NCBI GenBank assembly: GCA_010094025.1
Contig: ML991860.1
Coordinates: 1 to 64,000 of the forward strand
Source of the DNA: Viridothelium virens
Lineage: Eukaryota; Ascomycota; Dothideomycetes; Trypetheliales; Trypetheliaceae
Length of the DNA stretch: 64,000 nucleotides
Direction of reading: 5' to 3'
A program made the translations under genes and the position numbers. Shown here in pieces: positions 23,052 through 34,448 of the stretch. The notes beneath the pieces were generated by a model. It was not told the origin of the DNA. It worked only from the letters and a program-made list of their open reading frames with translations, and made no database searches. How positions within the stretch are numbered: position 1 is the first letter of the stretch; each line of letters begins with the position of its first letter.

Positions 23052-23972
23052 CTACCTACTCTCTGAAGACTGGCGCCTCCTACGATAGCGATCTCTATCA
23101 TCCTCAGACGAAGCATACCCATCCCTATCCTCATGCCGTCGTGTATCTCTGCCGTTGCCTGTGTCAGTCTTCTTGTCGCGCCTAGTGAGGGGTCGACGTC
23201 TTCCGTCTCTCTCGTTCTCCGACTGCCCATAGTCTCCTCGCCTAGAATTTGGTTGGTGTCGTCTTTCTTGGTCGTTGTCTAGACTACGACTTCTTTCACG
23301 TCTGGATCGATGGCGGGTATGCTTCGGATTGTCACCAGAATCTGCAATCTTGTCTCGCTTCGACCGATGACGATACTTGTGTCGATGTCCGTTGCGCGAA
23401 TCGTTCTTCGTCGTGAGCTTCTGCAGCGCAGCCTGCACCTCCTCACGTTTTTGTTCGAGCCTGTAAGCCTTCATGGGATCTTCATCGTCCTCATGATTGT
23501 TGATCATTTTGGCTAACTCGATCTCCTCTTTCAGCATAGGACGCTCTTCCTCGCTCTCCGCGCTAGCTTCATCCTCGCTTTTGGTCACAACAAATTTCTC
23601 AATCTTGCCCTCATCTTCATCCTGGCCCTCCTTCTTATTGTATCTTGTATGATCGACCCTCAAGGTCCTGCCCATGATCTGTGCGCCACCCAAGTTGTCT
23701 ACAGCGATATCGGTGCTTCTCTGGTCCTCATATTTCAAAAACGCAAAACCTCTGCTCTTGCCCGTTTCCTTGTCCCGCGCTAGATGAACGTGTGTTGGTT
23801 CACCATACTGTGAGAAAATTGTAATGATGTCTCCCTCTGAAAGATCGAATGGAAGGCCGCCGATGAAGATGTAAGCAGTGTCTGCGAAATCGCGATGCCA
23901 TGAGGCCTCAGGAGCGGTACCCGCCTCGAGCTCGCGCGCGTTAAGCGCCTGTATTGAGCGGACTGTATTCAT
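23052..23972 (-). CDS. IST3: RES complex RNA-binding protein (Ist3/Snu17, Cwf29, RBMX2 type)
   Basis: Ist3 joins Bud13 and Pml1 in the RES complex, which sits on U2 snRNP/SF3b in the activating spliceosome and aids splicing and pre-mRNA retention. The 306-aa frame has the family's signature lead (MNTVRSIQALNARELE, then SWHRDFADTAYIFIGGL) and one RRM: RNP2 'YIFIGGL' at residues 34-40 and RNP1 'KSRGFAFLKYED' near 74-85. An acidic segment follows, then a long Arg/Asp/Ser/His-rich tail typical of filamentous fungal members and longer than in yeast. The open frame extends five codons upstream but without an ATG, so the start is 23972. It is divergent from the dynein light intermediate chain gene. 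Confidence 0.92.
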   Translation of the reverse strand: MNTVRSIQALNARELEAGTAPEASWHRDFADTAYIFIGGLPFDLSEGDIITIFSQYGEPTHVHLARDKETGKSRGFAFLKYEDQRSTDIAVDNLGGAQIMGRTLRVDHTRYNKKEGQDEDEGKIEKFVVTKSEDEASAESEEERPMLKEEIELAKMINNHEDDEDPMKAYRLEQKREEVQAALQKLTTKNDSRNGHRHKYRHRSKRDKIADSGDNPKHTRHRSRRERSRSLDNDQERRHQPNSRRGDYGQSENERDGRRRPLTRRDKKTDTGNGRDTRRHEDRDGYASSEDDRDRYRRRRQSSESR

Positions 23973-24470
23973 GATTATCGTTACCAAATCGATGAGCCTG
24001 AAAACGAAATTATGTCTCCATGTCGAAAAGATCTTCGAACAGTCAAGGTCTAATTTCTTGCGGAGGTTGAAATGGTACGCCTGGGGTTACGCAAGGATGC
24101 GCGACTATTTCGTATACCAGGTGGAGACAGGAAACCCACGGTATTTTGCGAATTAATTGAATCCTTGAGAGGCAAAAGTGGGCGCGAGCTACCGCTACTC
24201 GGAAGGTTTGGAGAGCTTCATGGAGGAGACGTTCGGGAGGTACGGAGTACGATAAATGTAAAGTGACTTTGAGAAGACGGAAGGATCTTATCGATAAGAC
24301 CCAACGCGTTTAGACTAACGCGTAAACTTTGACTTGCTTCTCAAAGCTGCGTTCTTGTTTTAGGAGAATGATTTGGGATGATTTGAGTCTTCTCTCCATA
24401 AACTTGCCGTCTTGATTTGCGAGCCTGGATTTAGCCTACGGTAGCCTATGTGGACATCATCTACAACTCA
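23973..24470. promoter_or_regulatory. Divergent promoter, IST3 and dynein LIC
   Basis: These 498 bases separate two head-to-head genes and must hold both promoters. The repeat 'aacgcgt..aacgcgt' near 24303-24324 is an MluI-cell-cycle-box-like ACGCGT pair, a match to the known yeast MCB element. Whether it functions here is unknown. Confidence 0.4.
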
Positions 24471-26140
24471 ATGGCGTACGCAGCCCGACGAGTGTCGACA
24501 ATGACGCAGCGAAGTGACAGTCGAACCCGGAGCAATGAAGAAGAGCAGAAGAAAGAGTTATGGTCATCTATGCTCGATGGTGTCTCTAGTGGGAAGAGAT
24601 TACCAGAGAAAACACTGCTCGTTCTTGGAGGCTCACCAGAAACACAGAAGGATTTCCTAGAAGCACTGCAGCAAGACCCAAGCAACCGTCGAAGACCTCC
24701 AGAGCGGTCTCAAAGAAAGAAGCCCCCAGTCGCGAATCAATTTGCATTAGGGTACACATACCAGGATGTCTTAGACGCTGATCAAGAAGATATACTCGCC
24801 CGTCTTTCACTTTACCTCCTGACGGATTCTTCACCGTCCTTCGCACCTCTCATCAAAAGGTTATTCACAACAAAAACGTTACCAGATCTTGCGGTTACAA
24901 TATTGTTGGACTGGAATGAGCCGTGGGCATGGATGCGCCAGCTGCGACAATGGATCAGGATCCTACGATCCATATTATTATCCCTGGATGATGAATGTAA
25001 GGATGGCTTGGAAGAGAATATCGTAGAGTGGCGAGACAAAGGCCGCGCTGGTGTGGCTGATGGACCGAGTGGAGGGGCAGACGGAGAGGCGTCATTGCCT
25101 CTGGGTCCTGGAGAATGGGATGAACCTCTCGGAGTGCCCTTGTGTGTGGTTTGCCAAAATGCTGACAAGATCGAATTTCTCGAGAAAGAAAGAAATTGGA
25201 AAGAAGAAGATCTCGACTTTGTACTTCAGGTTCTGCGAACTGCATTACTCAAGCATGGGGCATCACTCATATACACCATGCCGTCATCTCCAGGATCTTT
25301 GCAGGCCTTGATGCATTCGATATTAGGGATTCAGTCACCATTGAAAAGACAAACCCTCAAACATAATGTCATCGATCGAGATAAAGTTCTTATACCTCCG
25401 AACTGGGATTCCTGGGGCAAGATTCGTGTTTTGAGAGAAGGCTTCGAAGTAGAAAGTCTTAGCAGCGCATGGTCTCTTGAAATCCAGGATCCTCCCAATG
25501 CATCCGCAGATCGTGAGGATGAAGCTACTAAGGAGAATGAATTCGACGTAGTTGATAGCCAATCCGTCAACTCCTCGGGAACGAGCGTAGTCGCTTTCTA
25601 CGAGAAAACAATCAGTGGTCCCCGGCCGACCTCGACACTCCTGTCTGGGGCGCGAACAAAGGAGCTCGGTAGTCTCGAGGTTGAGAGCGCGGATATTCAA
25701 GCATTCCTTGGTGAACAGCTCACCAGGCTGGAACAGTTGAAAGAACAAGACGAGAAAGCAAAGACTAGTAGTAGTTCAAGACGAAATGTCTTGAGCGCAC
25801 AAGGTTCGAGTATGGATGGTGGCCTCGATGAGAAAGGACGGGGCGTTAATGATCATATTGGACCAATACAATTCAACATGGGCGGTATACAGGTGGACGC
25901 TGATGATATGTTGAGAAGGATCAAAGTAACAGCTCCGGAACCTTTGGAAAGACTCAAGCTAATAGATTGATACAGAACCGAGATGCCTTCTCTACACCAG
26001 AGAAAGAACGAATAGCAAGTCCTGTCGCACAGTCAGAGGGAAAGACAGAAAACGAGGCTCTGGCAGCCTACTTCGCAAATTTAGCAAAGAGGGGCGGAAC
26101 TTCAGCTGTCAACAGTCCGACACCAAAGTCCAATGGGTAG
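24471..26140 (+). CDS. Cytoplasmic dynein light intermediate chain
   Basis: The light intermediate chain binds the dynein heavy-chain tail through a GTPase-like fold and links dynein to cargo adaptors by its C-terminus. Exon 1 (24471-25925) encodes the fold. The P-loop region is LLVLGGSPETQKDF, which is degenerate, as in fungal LICs. 'FALGYTYQDVLD', 'VTILLDWNEPWAWMRQLRQW' and 'LGVPLCVVCQNADKIEFLE' (the base-recognition region) follow. A 50-nt intron (25926-25975; donor AAA|GTAACA, branch GCTAAT, acceptor ATACAG) restores the conserved tail 'NRDAFSTPEKER..EALAAYFANLAKRGG', so the stop is 26138-26140, not the earlier one at 25968-25970. The product is about 539 aa. ATG 24471 was chosen; ATG 24501 is possible. 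Confidence 0.9.
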
Positions 26141-27419
26141 GACTTTTGTGATGACGTTGTGGACTGTGTCCATTTTTGGAGCGTTTTGAGCATTTTCTCC
26201 TTGTTGCAATTGGTAGATACCCTATAGTACTAAGAAGATGACAACAGCCATGACATTTGTACCATTATGCCTATCCTTAAGATGTGAGGATCTAGATAAA
26301 GAGCGAGGATTGGAGCCCTTCCAGACTACTTAAAATAGAAACAAGATTCTTATGATATGGCTTTACTATTCATCCTATTTAGATCTCCTACCAAATGCTT
26401 GCTCAAGTAATCTGTTGAAGATCTTCGAAACGTATGATGATCAAGATCTCATCAATCTCCCACGTCATACTGCTGCAGAGTCTCGTGAATCAATCGCTCT
26501 GCCTAGCGTGTAATGACGAAGAGAAGACCCAATCAAGTCTGACTCTCCCGAGTAAATTCCGGCATATGCTCAATGTCATGCCGCTCACCATACTGACGAC
26601 TACATTCCCTACTCCGGAGCCAGCCCGAAGGTGCGTGCTCCGCCACAAAGGCCCAGGCTATGGTGGTTGTCTGGATATTATCCTTGGAATAGTCTCCAGA
26701 AAGACATACCATACCGCCGCCGTCTGCAAGTTGATATTTATGAACAAATTGTGGTAGATCTTCTTACCACCTCGTTGGAAGTGTGAGCGTGTCCTACAGT
26801 GCGCAAGACCCAAGTGTTTGGGCTACTTCAGAGAAACTCAGTGGTGAGATCTAGTTACGGCGGTGAAGATGTGTATTCGAACGGCTAGAAGCACTCATTC
26901 TTCTGATCAAGATACCTTGTATGCGGATAAGGCTGAAGATAGCTGGGGATTCCTATGTATTGAGCCCTACACGCATATGTACTTGACTTCGGTCAATCAT
27001 GGACTACGATTATCCAAGGTTATACATCTATATGTCGATGAAGGAGTTCGACACTGTAGTCGCGGTGCATTTGGTGCTGGACGAAGACAATAGCGGGCCG
27101 ATCGAAAATGGCATCCAGAATACCTGTAAAATCTGTCAAGTCTTTGACGTTGTTGTATTGCTCTGCTGAAATGGGAGGCGTTGGTATCGACAAGTTCTAA
27201 ATTTGAGTCGATTTAGTACCCAGAAGAGTGGAGTTTGTTGGGCCGGCGTGCTGATTGGTCGGTTGGTCTTGTGACGTCTGTCTTCGCCCACGTGCATTCC
27301 AGCAGTGTCTATGACAAGGGAAAGCACCTCATACATCAACCGCTTCTTCCTCATTATCCTACGGAGATCTCATTTCAACTTGCGACATCAAGCCCATACT
27401 CTGCGCTGATTCCCATATC
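26141..27419 (+). other. Intergenic DNA with unresolved coding-like segments
   Basis: Three plus-strand segments look like protein but do not join simply. They are about 26389-26513 (..NLLKIFETYDDQDL..), about 26540-26785 (..YIPYSGASPKVRAPP.. WWLSGYYPWNSLQKD), and about 26998-27175 (MDYDYPRLYIYMSMKEF..). They may be exons of an unrecognised gene or of a decayed one. The last 230 bases should contain the promoter of the Bax-inhibitor-family gene. Confidence 0.25.
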
Positions 27420-28371
27420 ATGGCGAATCACAAATACACACCGGCGCCCCAGCGCGACTCCTTCGACGAGACGACCAGCTACAGCCAGCCGCCACCCTCA
27501 TATCAAGCTGAGGCCTCTACAAATGCAGCTCTGCTCTCCGGAGCGCCTCGCGAAGAATATGACAACGTTCCTGATGACTTCAAGGTACGTTACATTGTCA
27601 TCTGGAGAACAGTCCTTGGGGAGTGATTATGGCTAATAACGTGCAGTTTGGTGGCTCGGTCGCTGAGGCCACCATCGACATTAGAATGCAGTTTGTGAGA
27701 AAAGTCTACGCAATCTTGTAAGTCCGAGCAATTTTAATGACGAAAGTTCGACAGATCGAGGCTAATGTCATACTAGGACTGTTCAAATCTTTGCCACTGC
27801 CGTCCTCAGCTCCGTATCCTTCTTCAGTGACAACTACAAGACCTGGATTCAGTCCAACCAATGGATGATGTGGGTTTCATTATTTGGAGCAATCGGATTT
27901 ATGCTCTTGACCTTCTGGAAGAGAAAATCGTACCCCACGAACCTCTTATTCTTGACGGGGTTTACTGCGCTTGAGGCTTATTCTATTTCGGTCGTCACGT
28001 CCTACTTTCAAAGCACAATCGTCCTTGAGGCGCTCATAATTACGGCCGCAATCTTTGTCGCTCTAACCCTATTCTCTTGCCAAACAAAGTATGACTTCAC
28101 TTCTTGGCAGCCGTACCTGGGTTTCGCGCTTTGGATCCTCATCATCTTTGGTTTCATGGCCGCATTCTTCCCCCTTGGCTCTGGTGTCGAACTTACGTAT
28201 GGTATCATCGCGGCCATCATCTTCAGTGGTTACATCTTAGTGGACACTCAGCTAGTGATGAGGCATTATCACGTTGAAGAGGAAATTGCGGCTGCCATTT
28301 CGCTCTACCTTGACGTCATTAACCTCTTCCTTGCGATTCTCCGCATCCTCAACAGTCAGCAAAACAATTAG
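27420..28371 (+). CDS. Bax inhibitor-1 / LFG (TMBIM) family membrane protein
   Basis: Members are seven-helix membrane proteins of ER, Golgi or vacuole that leak calcium and modulate stress-induced death; yeast Bxi1/Ybh3 is one. Three exons fit: 27420-27584, 27647-27717 and 27777-28371 (introns 62 and 59 nt, both in phase), giving 276 aa. Residues 1-55 are polar and Pro/Tyr-rich (YSQPPPSYQ), typical of LFG-type N-termini. 'SVAEATIDIRMQFVRKVYAIL' is replaced in family terms by the conserved lead to helix 1. Several hydrophobic helices follow. The last carries 'YILVDTQLVM..' and 'AAISLYLDVINLFLAILRIL', the family's diagnostic end. The final residues are LNSQQNN. Confidence 0.93.
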
Positions 28372-29245
28372 TGAATCACTCTGGCAAGTGTTTCCTTCGT
28401 TTTCTCACATGGTCCTCGTAGCTCTGGCGCTTTTCTTTTCCAATCACTACGAAGGATGAAGGGACGGGCGTTCACTGATTTGGACTGTTGGTTCTGATTA
28501 GTATGCGGCAACAGCCCCCTCGAAGTTGTACTTTATTAGCAAACCTATGGTAGAAGGTCCGATTTTTGTCTTAAAGTACCTCAGGTAGTCAATTGATTTC
28601 CGCAAGTTTTATTTTATCAACCCACTGAGCTGTCGAGTCAGGAGCCACATGCTGATGTAAAGCCAACCAGCACCTTGTCTAGAGGTAGGCATATCATGAT
28701 TGCATTATAGTGGGAAAGGCAGATCTTGGTGTATTCGTCAAACTATCCGGCCTCCAGGTGGCTTTCATCCATGAATGGCCAGCATCCCCTCTTAATCAGT
28801 CGGTTGCAATTGGACAACCTGGCCAGTGGGGCAATGTGACTTCCAGGGTCTTGCGCCTAACGCGACGGCCCGCAGGGAAAATTGTCGTGCGATGAAACGT
28901 AGTCCGCCGGTGAGCTCCACGCCTCCAACTCTTGCGATCTCTGAGGCCAGCGAGACCTTCATTTGACTGACCGCCAATTGTCCGCTTTGGAGCCATCTGT
29001 AAACATTCGTTGACCGATCCCGCTAAGAACTGCACCGCCCATCTGTCGCTTCCACAACTCTATTTCCCCACCTCCCACCATTACTCCCTCTCTGCCCGAC
29101 ACAGCTTTGTGCAAGTCGCATTTCTAGATTCTGCTCGCTGCTTCACACCCGTGGGACTTAGTTTTCCTATCGCAAAGCTTCACAAAGCTTAATGACAGCT
29201 TGAGCTAAAGAATTGACCCTGTTCCAGTCTTGCGTCTCGTCCGAC
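28372..29245. other. Intergenic region, no gene seen
   Basis: This lies between the BI-1 family gene and ceramide synthase, which are in tandem. Short frames on both strands are not protein-like. A pyrimidine-rich stretch at about 29040-29100 likely belongs to the ceramide synthase promoter or leader. Confidence 0.45.
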
Positions 29246-30957
29246 ATGGCTACCCATGGTGGCAGAGACAGTGCCAGACCATACACAGCCATTGGCCCTG
29301 CAAATGGCGAGCCGCTTTCCACAACGTCCCAGATTCACCGTCCCAGTGGCATTGAGGATATCAATGCCTGTATCGGCGGGAGTGGAGCATCTCAATCGAA
29401 GTCTGGAACGAAAAATCGGAAGAAAGAAGAAACCCTAGTTGGGGCACTTTGTGCGTGGATTGTTGAACATCAAATTGGTAGGTCCTATAGCACACGATTA
29501 TCTATCACGAGCTTGCTGACCTGCATTCAGGCATTTCTGTCAACCTTCTACTCCTACTTTGCCTTACTCATATGTCCTTTCCTCGCGCCCGTCGGCACAC
29601 ACGCAAATTCTTCGAGTTATCCTATTACGACAGCACCAAGGGACTCTACACACAAGGGTGGGACGACCTCTGCATGGTCGCTTTTTGGCTCGTCATCTTC
29701 ACTGGTCTTCGAGTCGCTGTAATGGACTATGTGCTGATTCCATTTGCGCAAGTGTGGGGTGTTCAGAAAAAGAAGACCCGGGTTCGATTTGCGGAACAAG
29801 CTTGGCTGTTGTGTTACGATACCCCATCTTGGTCCCTGGGAATGGTATGTTGGGGCCGTTATTTGCTTTCGCTGAGGGTGAGAACTTGATGCTGACCTTG
29901 TTCTCCACAGTATCTGATGTATAATTCGAAGTACTGGTTGAACCTGCATGAGATCTGGACCGATTTTCCGACTCGAGAAATGACATGGGGCCTTAAAATG
30001 TATTATCTGGTCCAATTTGCCTTTTGGCTGCAACAAATTGTTGTCGTCAATATTGAGGAACGCCGAAAAGATTATAGTCAGATGTTCACACACCACATTA
30101 TCACATGCTTTCTCATCTTTGGCAGCTATGGTTACTATCAAACCAAAGTTGGAAATGTCATCTTGTGCTTGATGGACGTTGTAGATATCACACTACCGGT
30201 GAGTGGGGAAATTCCCATTGCCCAATCTTACGATGGCAAATACTGATCATTCTACGTCCAGGCCGCTAAATGTCTCAAATATCTCGGTTTCAATACCGCC
30301 TGCGACTTTGCCTTCGGAATCTTCATACTGACCTGGATCATTGCCCGCCACGTTCTCTATCTTACTGTTTGCTGGACAATACATTCTGATGTCCCTTCTA
30401 CCATGCTTTACGGTTGCTACGATTCCGTGTCAGGAGCTAGGATCTCTACAGATGGCGGTAATGAAATCTTGAAACACATCTTGCAGCCTTTCCGAGACCC
30501 AGGTGGTGAAGTGTGCTTCAACCAAAACATTCGATTGAGCTTTCTTGGGCTGTTAATGGCGTTGCAAGGCGTCATGCTGCTGTGGCTTGTCATGATTCTG
30601 AAAGTTGCTTGGAGTGTCATTTCTGGCAACGCTGCTGACGACTCAAGAAGTGACGATGAGGGAGAGACTGTAGAAGATGATTCTCAAGATGAAAAGGAGG
30701 CACTGACTCAAAACCACGAGCACGCGGTGCAGCGGAGCAATTACCAACTAGCGACTGCTAAACGAAAGGATATCAGGCCTAAGGAGGAAGAAGTCGGGGT
30801 CGAAGGCCTCAGTTTTGCTAAGCGGAGAGTTAGCCCAGTCAGTTCGTATCGGAAGAGCGGTAGCCGGACAAGTGGGATTAGTATTCCCGGGCACAGCGAT
30901 CGTAAGGAGTTACTTGGGCGCATCGGGTGTGATAAACCTACCTCGTCGGGAAACTAG
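29246..30957 (+). CDS. LAG1: Ceramide synthase (Lag1/Lac1 family, TLC domain)
   Basis: This enzyme acylates sphingoid bases with fatty acyl-CoA in the ER membrane. Four exons fit: 29246-29477, 29531-29844, 29911-30198 and 30262-30957 (introns 53, 66 and 63 nt; branch sites CTGAC, CTGAC and CTGAT; all in phase), giving 509 aa. The TLC domain spans about residues 130-400. The catalytic pair His243-His244 sits in 'SQMFTHHIITCFLIFGSYGY', followed by the Lag-motif Asp region 'CLMDVVDITLPAAKCLKYL'. An acidic then basic tail follows, with potential CK2-type sites (DDSRSDDEGETVEDD), as in yeast Lac1/Lag1, whose tails are phosphorylated. Which of the two fungal paralogues this is cannot be said from one copy. 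Confidence 0.95.
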
Positions 30958-31466
30958 GCATCTAGCATTGATGATCAGTAATAAAATGGGATTTCGGCGC
31001 ATTCGGGTTGGGAGGCTACATGCTAGTTCCAGCTACTGGTGGTTGGACAGCGTTCTGATGCATTTCGTTTCGTTTAGAAGAGCAAGCAGATACCCTTCAT
31101 CTTCACCTATTGAGGACGCTTTTCAACTCTCTTATCCGAGACTCAAATTGAACGTTTGAATGTCTAGAATATCGAAGCAGAAGGTGGTGCTATCCTTTCA
31201 TAGCCTCTGGCGTCGCCATTCCTAAGAGCTTTTGAGGACGTGCCGGGTGCCCTCCAATTGCTCTTGGATTATCAGCGAACGCAAACTTGCTAGAAATCTA
31301 TTACAGCAGCTTACTTTTCGGACTGCGTATGACCAAGCATTTGCTTCTGTGTTCCCGACCGTCTGAATCCTAGATTTCCCCGGCTAAACATAAATACAAG
31401 GCTTCGTCACTGCGCAAATCGGTAAAGTGTAAAAAACTACGAATTCCCTCTTTTACACTCTTTTTA
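30958..31466. other. Intergenic region, no gene seen
   Basis: This is 3' flank of ceramide synthase followed by the probable upstream region of the unresolved gene at 31467. Nothing else was recognised. Confidence 0.4.
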
Positions 31467-32600
31467 ATGGGATTTTTCAGTTATTATCGTCGCATTCGTC
31501 AGCCATACCCTCAAGTGCCAGATGAGATTCTTGAAGCGTTGAGATTTTCATCGCCCTTACAATTCGATGAAGAAGCAGAATATCTCCACCAAGGTGAGTT
31601 TAGGGGGCACTAAAACAGGCTCACGCAGCGCATCGATCTCCTGCAGATGCGCATCTATTAACAGGTGACAAAAATCTCCTGAAGTAATTTCACTGAATAT
31701 AGTCCGAGGCGACAACGGCTGAAGGACAACGAAGGGCAGCACCGGAAGTAGGAAACGCTAACAATTACCAGATATTGCACTGTACTGTCACTTACATCTG
31801 AGGCAAAATTGCGATACAATGCTCTTTATCGTTCCTACTTTCTCGTGAAAAATCAAACCTCCCATTACTCGTCAGCAATTTTCATTGGTCATGGTTACTT
31901 CATCGTTTGCTCCATTAAATACACCATTCGACGAAGAATCTGTAGGAATGTCCAAGCGATAGATTGACACATGGTGGGACATGTGCCTTCTATCTGGAAA
32001 TGGAAAGTAGGAGAACAAACAACTAGTTCAATCGGATATTGTCGATTCATCGAATTGTAGCTCTCTAACACTCTCGCATTTTCAGATACCTTCCGCACAG
32101 TGGTCGGCTCTGTCATTACTTTCCAATTCGGCGCACACGGGCCAAAAATCAGCCTCTGGGGTTTTCAGTCTCATGAAGTTGGCTCGCTAATGGTGATACC
32201 AGCATGTAAGCAAGTCGCACTTTGAGATTCGGCTAGGTAATGAGGGAAGGCCCTTTCTAGAGAGACACTCGGTACATCCGGTGCGGGCCAATGATCCAAA
32301 CAATGAAAGCCGCCCCTGCGTTATCGCCGAACAATTCGACAGTGACACTTCACTGCAAGAGTTCCCTCTGAAGCAGAAGCTAATGGGGGAAAAGCTGACA
32401 ACGGATCTCCTGGCCCAGATTCTGGCGAACACATCTCAAATGTCCATGTTCAAGTAGATTGTGCTTTGACACGGGTTTTATTGTTGAAGAACACATTCCT
32501 CGACTGGATCGATATGGAGAAAATAGCCAAGGAGCTCCTCGAAGACCTCGCTTGGAAGCTACTGGAGTCGACGACGCCGAATAACGGGGACAGTTCATAG
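31467..32600 (+). CDS. Unresolved multi-exon hypothetical gene (possibly decayed)
   Basis: Exon-like parts are visible but the whole model is not closed. Exon 1 (31467-31593) gives MGFFSYYRRIRQPYPQVPDE.. and ends at a perfect donor GTGAGT. Acceptor CTGCAG at 31646 opens exon 2 ('DAHLLTGDKNLLK', to 31683). A further intron with CTAAC branch ends at 31771. Much later, acceptor GCTAATGGTGATACCAG (ending 32202) opens 'HVSKSHFEIRLGNEGRPFLE..' to about 32340. The last 230 bases are strongly coding-like in another phase ('..LKNTFLDWIDMEKIAKELL..', stop 32598-32600). No intron that I can see bridges those last two phases, so there is either a missed intron or a frameshift. I recognise no family; no signal peptide or membrane segment is evident. 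Confidence 0.35.
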
Positions 32601-33346
32601 GAAACTAGACAGCCTGGTTGCATAGATAAGAGCGCCGGCGGAAATCTGGAACGTCGACCTGAATCTTCACTTACGATTCTGGGATGCTTGAAAGGGTCTT
32701 TCTGAAATACTAGCTCTCTTAGGTCAGCGTCAGTCAGCAGACAGTTTATGAACCGGCATTACCTTGCTGCTGAAACGACTTGAGGCAACGGCTCAGCGAG
32801 AATCGCTGAGAAGGAACGGAAAGGGATAGGATAAATCTATAAAGTCATCTTACATTGATTGTGGATGGGTAGTGATGTTGAAAACGGTCATAAGCTCGCC
32901 CTAATCAAGGCTCACCAAGAGCCAGGTTGATGTAGATACTTTCATCCCCCAGCCTATCTAGAATAGAGAGACACTGGAAGGTCACTTCCTAATGAGAGTG
33001 CCCAAAGTATCCAAGACCTGAGGAATACTTCCATAGAGTCCTATTTGAGCTACTAAGAGAACCAAATGTTGAATTGGAAGCCACTTGACGAGGCAGCTTG
33101 TCCCCCATTTTCTTGTCACCCATAAATCTTCGTTTCTGTCAGATATGTAGTTTGAAATGGCAGTCATTCACAACAGACCACATTTCGAGAAAAAGGCAAT
33201 TTTAGTATACGCCCGGATTTTCCTCAGTCTGTACTCGTCAGGAAATGAATGGTGTGGAATACAACATGGCGAACTCAACGAAGCGGCAACATCCCATGAC
33301 GAAAGAAGTCTGGTCCTGGTTCAAATTATAATTGGCTGCAAAATAT
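32601..33346. other. Intergenic region, no gene seen
   Basis: This is the 3' flank shared by the unresolved plus-strand gene and the convergent SND2 gene. Frames here are short and unlike proteins. Confidence 0.4.
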
Positions 33347-33936
33347 CTAGCGATATTGAACTTTTTGTCCTCTTTTTTCCATCTTCTGTTGTCTTTTGCT
33401 TCCTGTCTGACTTTGCGCTTGATCGTTCCCATCTGCGCCCGAAAATCCAGCAAGACCTTGACGAGCGCCATTGAAAGTTGTCCATGCGAGCCAGATGGAA
33501 TACAGTGGTACAACTATCTACAAGAGGAATCAGCATTCAGTTGCGGGGAACGTGCTGGGATTAGACAGAGATGGACGAGGAAAATACTCACATATGCCCA
33601 CCACCCATAGTCTCCTATCAGTATCACAAAAATAAAGCATAGATATGTCCAGTACAGCACATCCCACATCCACTCGGTCAGTCCTTTCGCTTCAAGATCT
33701 TCGCCACTTCTCTTGAGTTCGCCATTCGGACCGTATGTAGGCCGGCCTATGCGCTCAAACCAGAATTGAATGATGACTGCAGGCGCAGACAGAAGGGAGT
33801 AGAGCATCAAGGAGCGCTGAAGAAACAGGAGTCGCAGAATCAGGAATATTCCGTGAAAGCCAATGGTTAATAGAAGAGTGCGATTCAAGACAGAAACATT
33901 GCGAGCAGCGAGAGTTTTGGCCGCTTTTTGCGCCAT
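33347..33936 (-). CDS. SND2: SND2 / TMEM208 family ER protein-targeting component
   Basis: SND2 (yeast Env10; human TMEM208) belongs to the SRP-independent targeting route for proteins with internal membrane segments and sits in the ER membrane. Exon 1 is 33936-33592 and exon 2 is 33517-33347; the intron (33518-33591, donor GTGAGT, acceptor TTGTAG) joins '..DYGWWAY|IVVPLYSIWLAW..' in phase, giving 171 aa. The start MAQKAAKTLAARN and the tail GSKRQQKMEKRG..KVQYR are hallmarks of the fungal family. Several hydrophobic segments lie between residues 20 and 130. The open frame continues 51 codons upstream, but the family start supports ATG 33936. Confidence 0.93.
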
Positions 33937-34448
33937 CGTAAGAATGGCAATCCTATCCAGCGACAGGCATGAATCTCGAGTGCTGACCAGATGGACACTT
34001 CCAGAGGTCTGTTGTGGTAGAGACTGAAAGCCTGCACAATTATTGCATATTCTGGTGGTTGCCCTCTGATGTCCCTGCACGGTCATCACAACAACAACCC
34101 TCCGCCGCCACCTTCACGACCTAAACAACACCATTCGTCCCGAGAACGACAACCCTGGTCCGCTTGAACTTTTGCAAGTGTCTCTCTTGGCGTCATTTGT
34201 TAAGACTGAGCCAATACTTGAACCGAATTCCCAACATCGGGCTCCTCATAAAACCGCGTCGTCTTTTCGCCTCCGAACCTCTCACCCTCTCACGCTCTTA
34301 AGACGACGCTTCACACCCTGGGCCGCCTGAACCCCTCGAACGACTTTGCCCAGCGCCAGCGCTCATGGGGTTCACCACAAAAGTGGTCGCGTGCCTCAGA
34401 TGAGACAACCTGCCGCCTCCGCCCTGTTCCCTATTATCTTTAGCTACC
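33937..34448. promoter_or_regulatory. Divergent promoter, SND2 and APC3
   Basis: These 512 bases separate two head-to-head genes. The half nearer APC3 is C/T-rich, as in many fungal promoters of constitutive genes. No specific site can be claimed. Confidence 0.4.

Noticed and set aside
29559-30246. Additional frames overlapping ceramide synthase
   Set aside because: They are explained by introns: the real protein moves between frames at four well-formed exon junctions.
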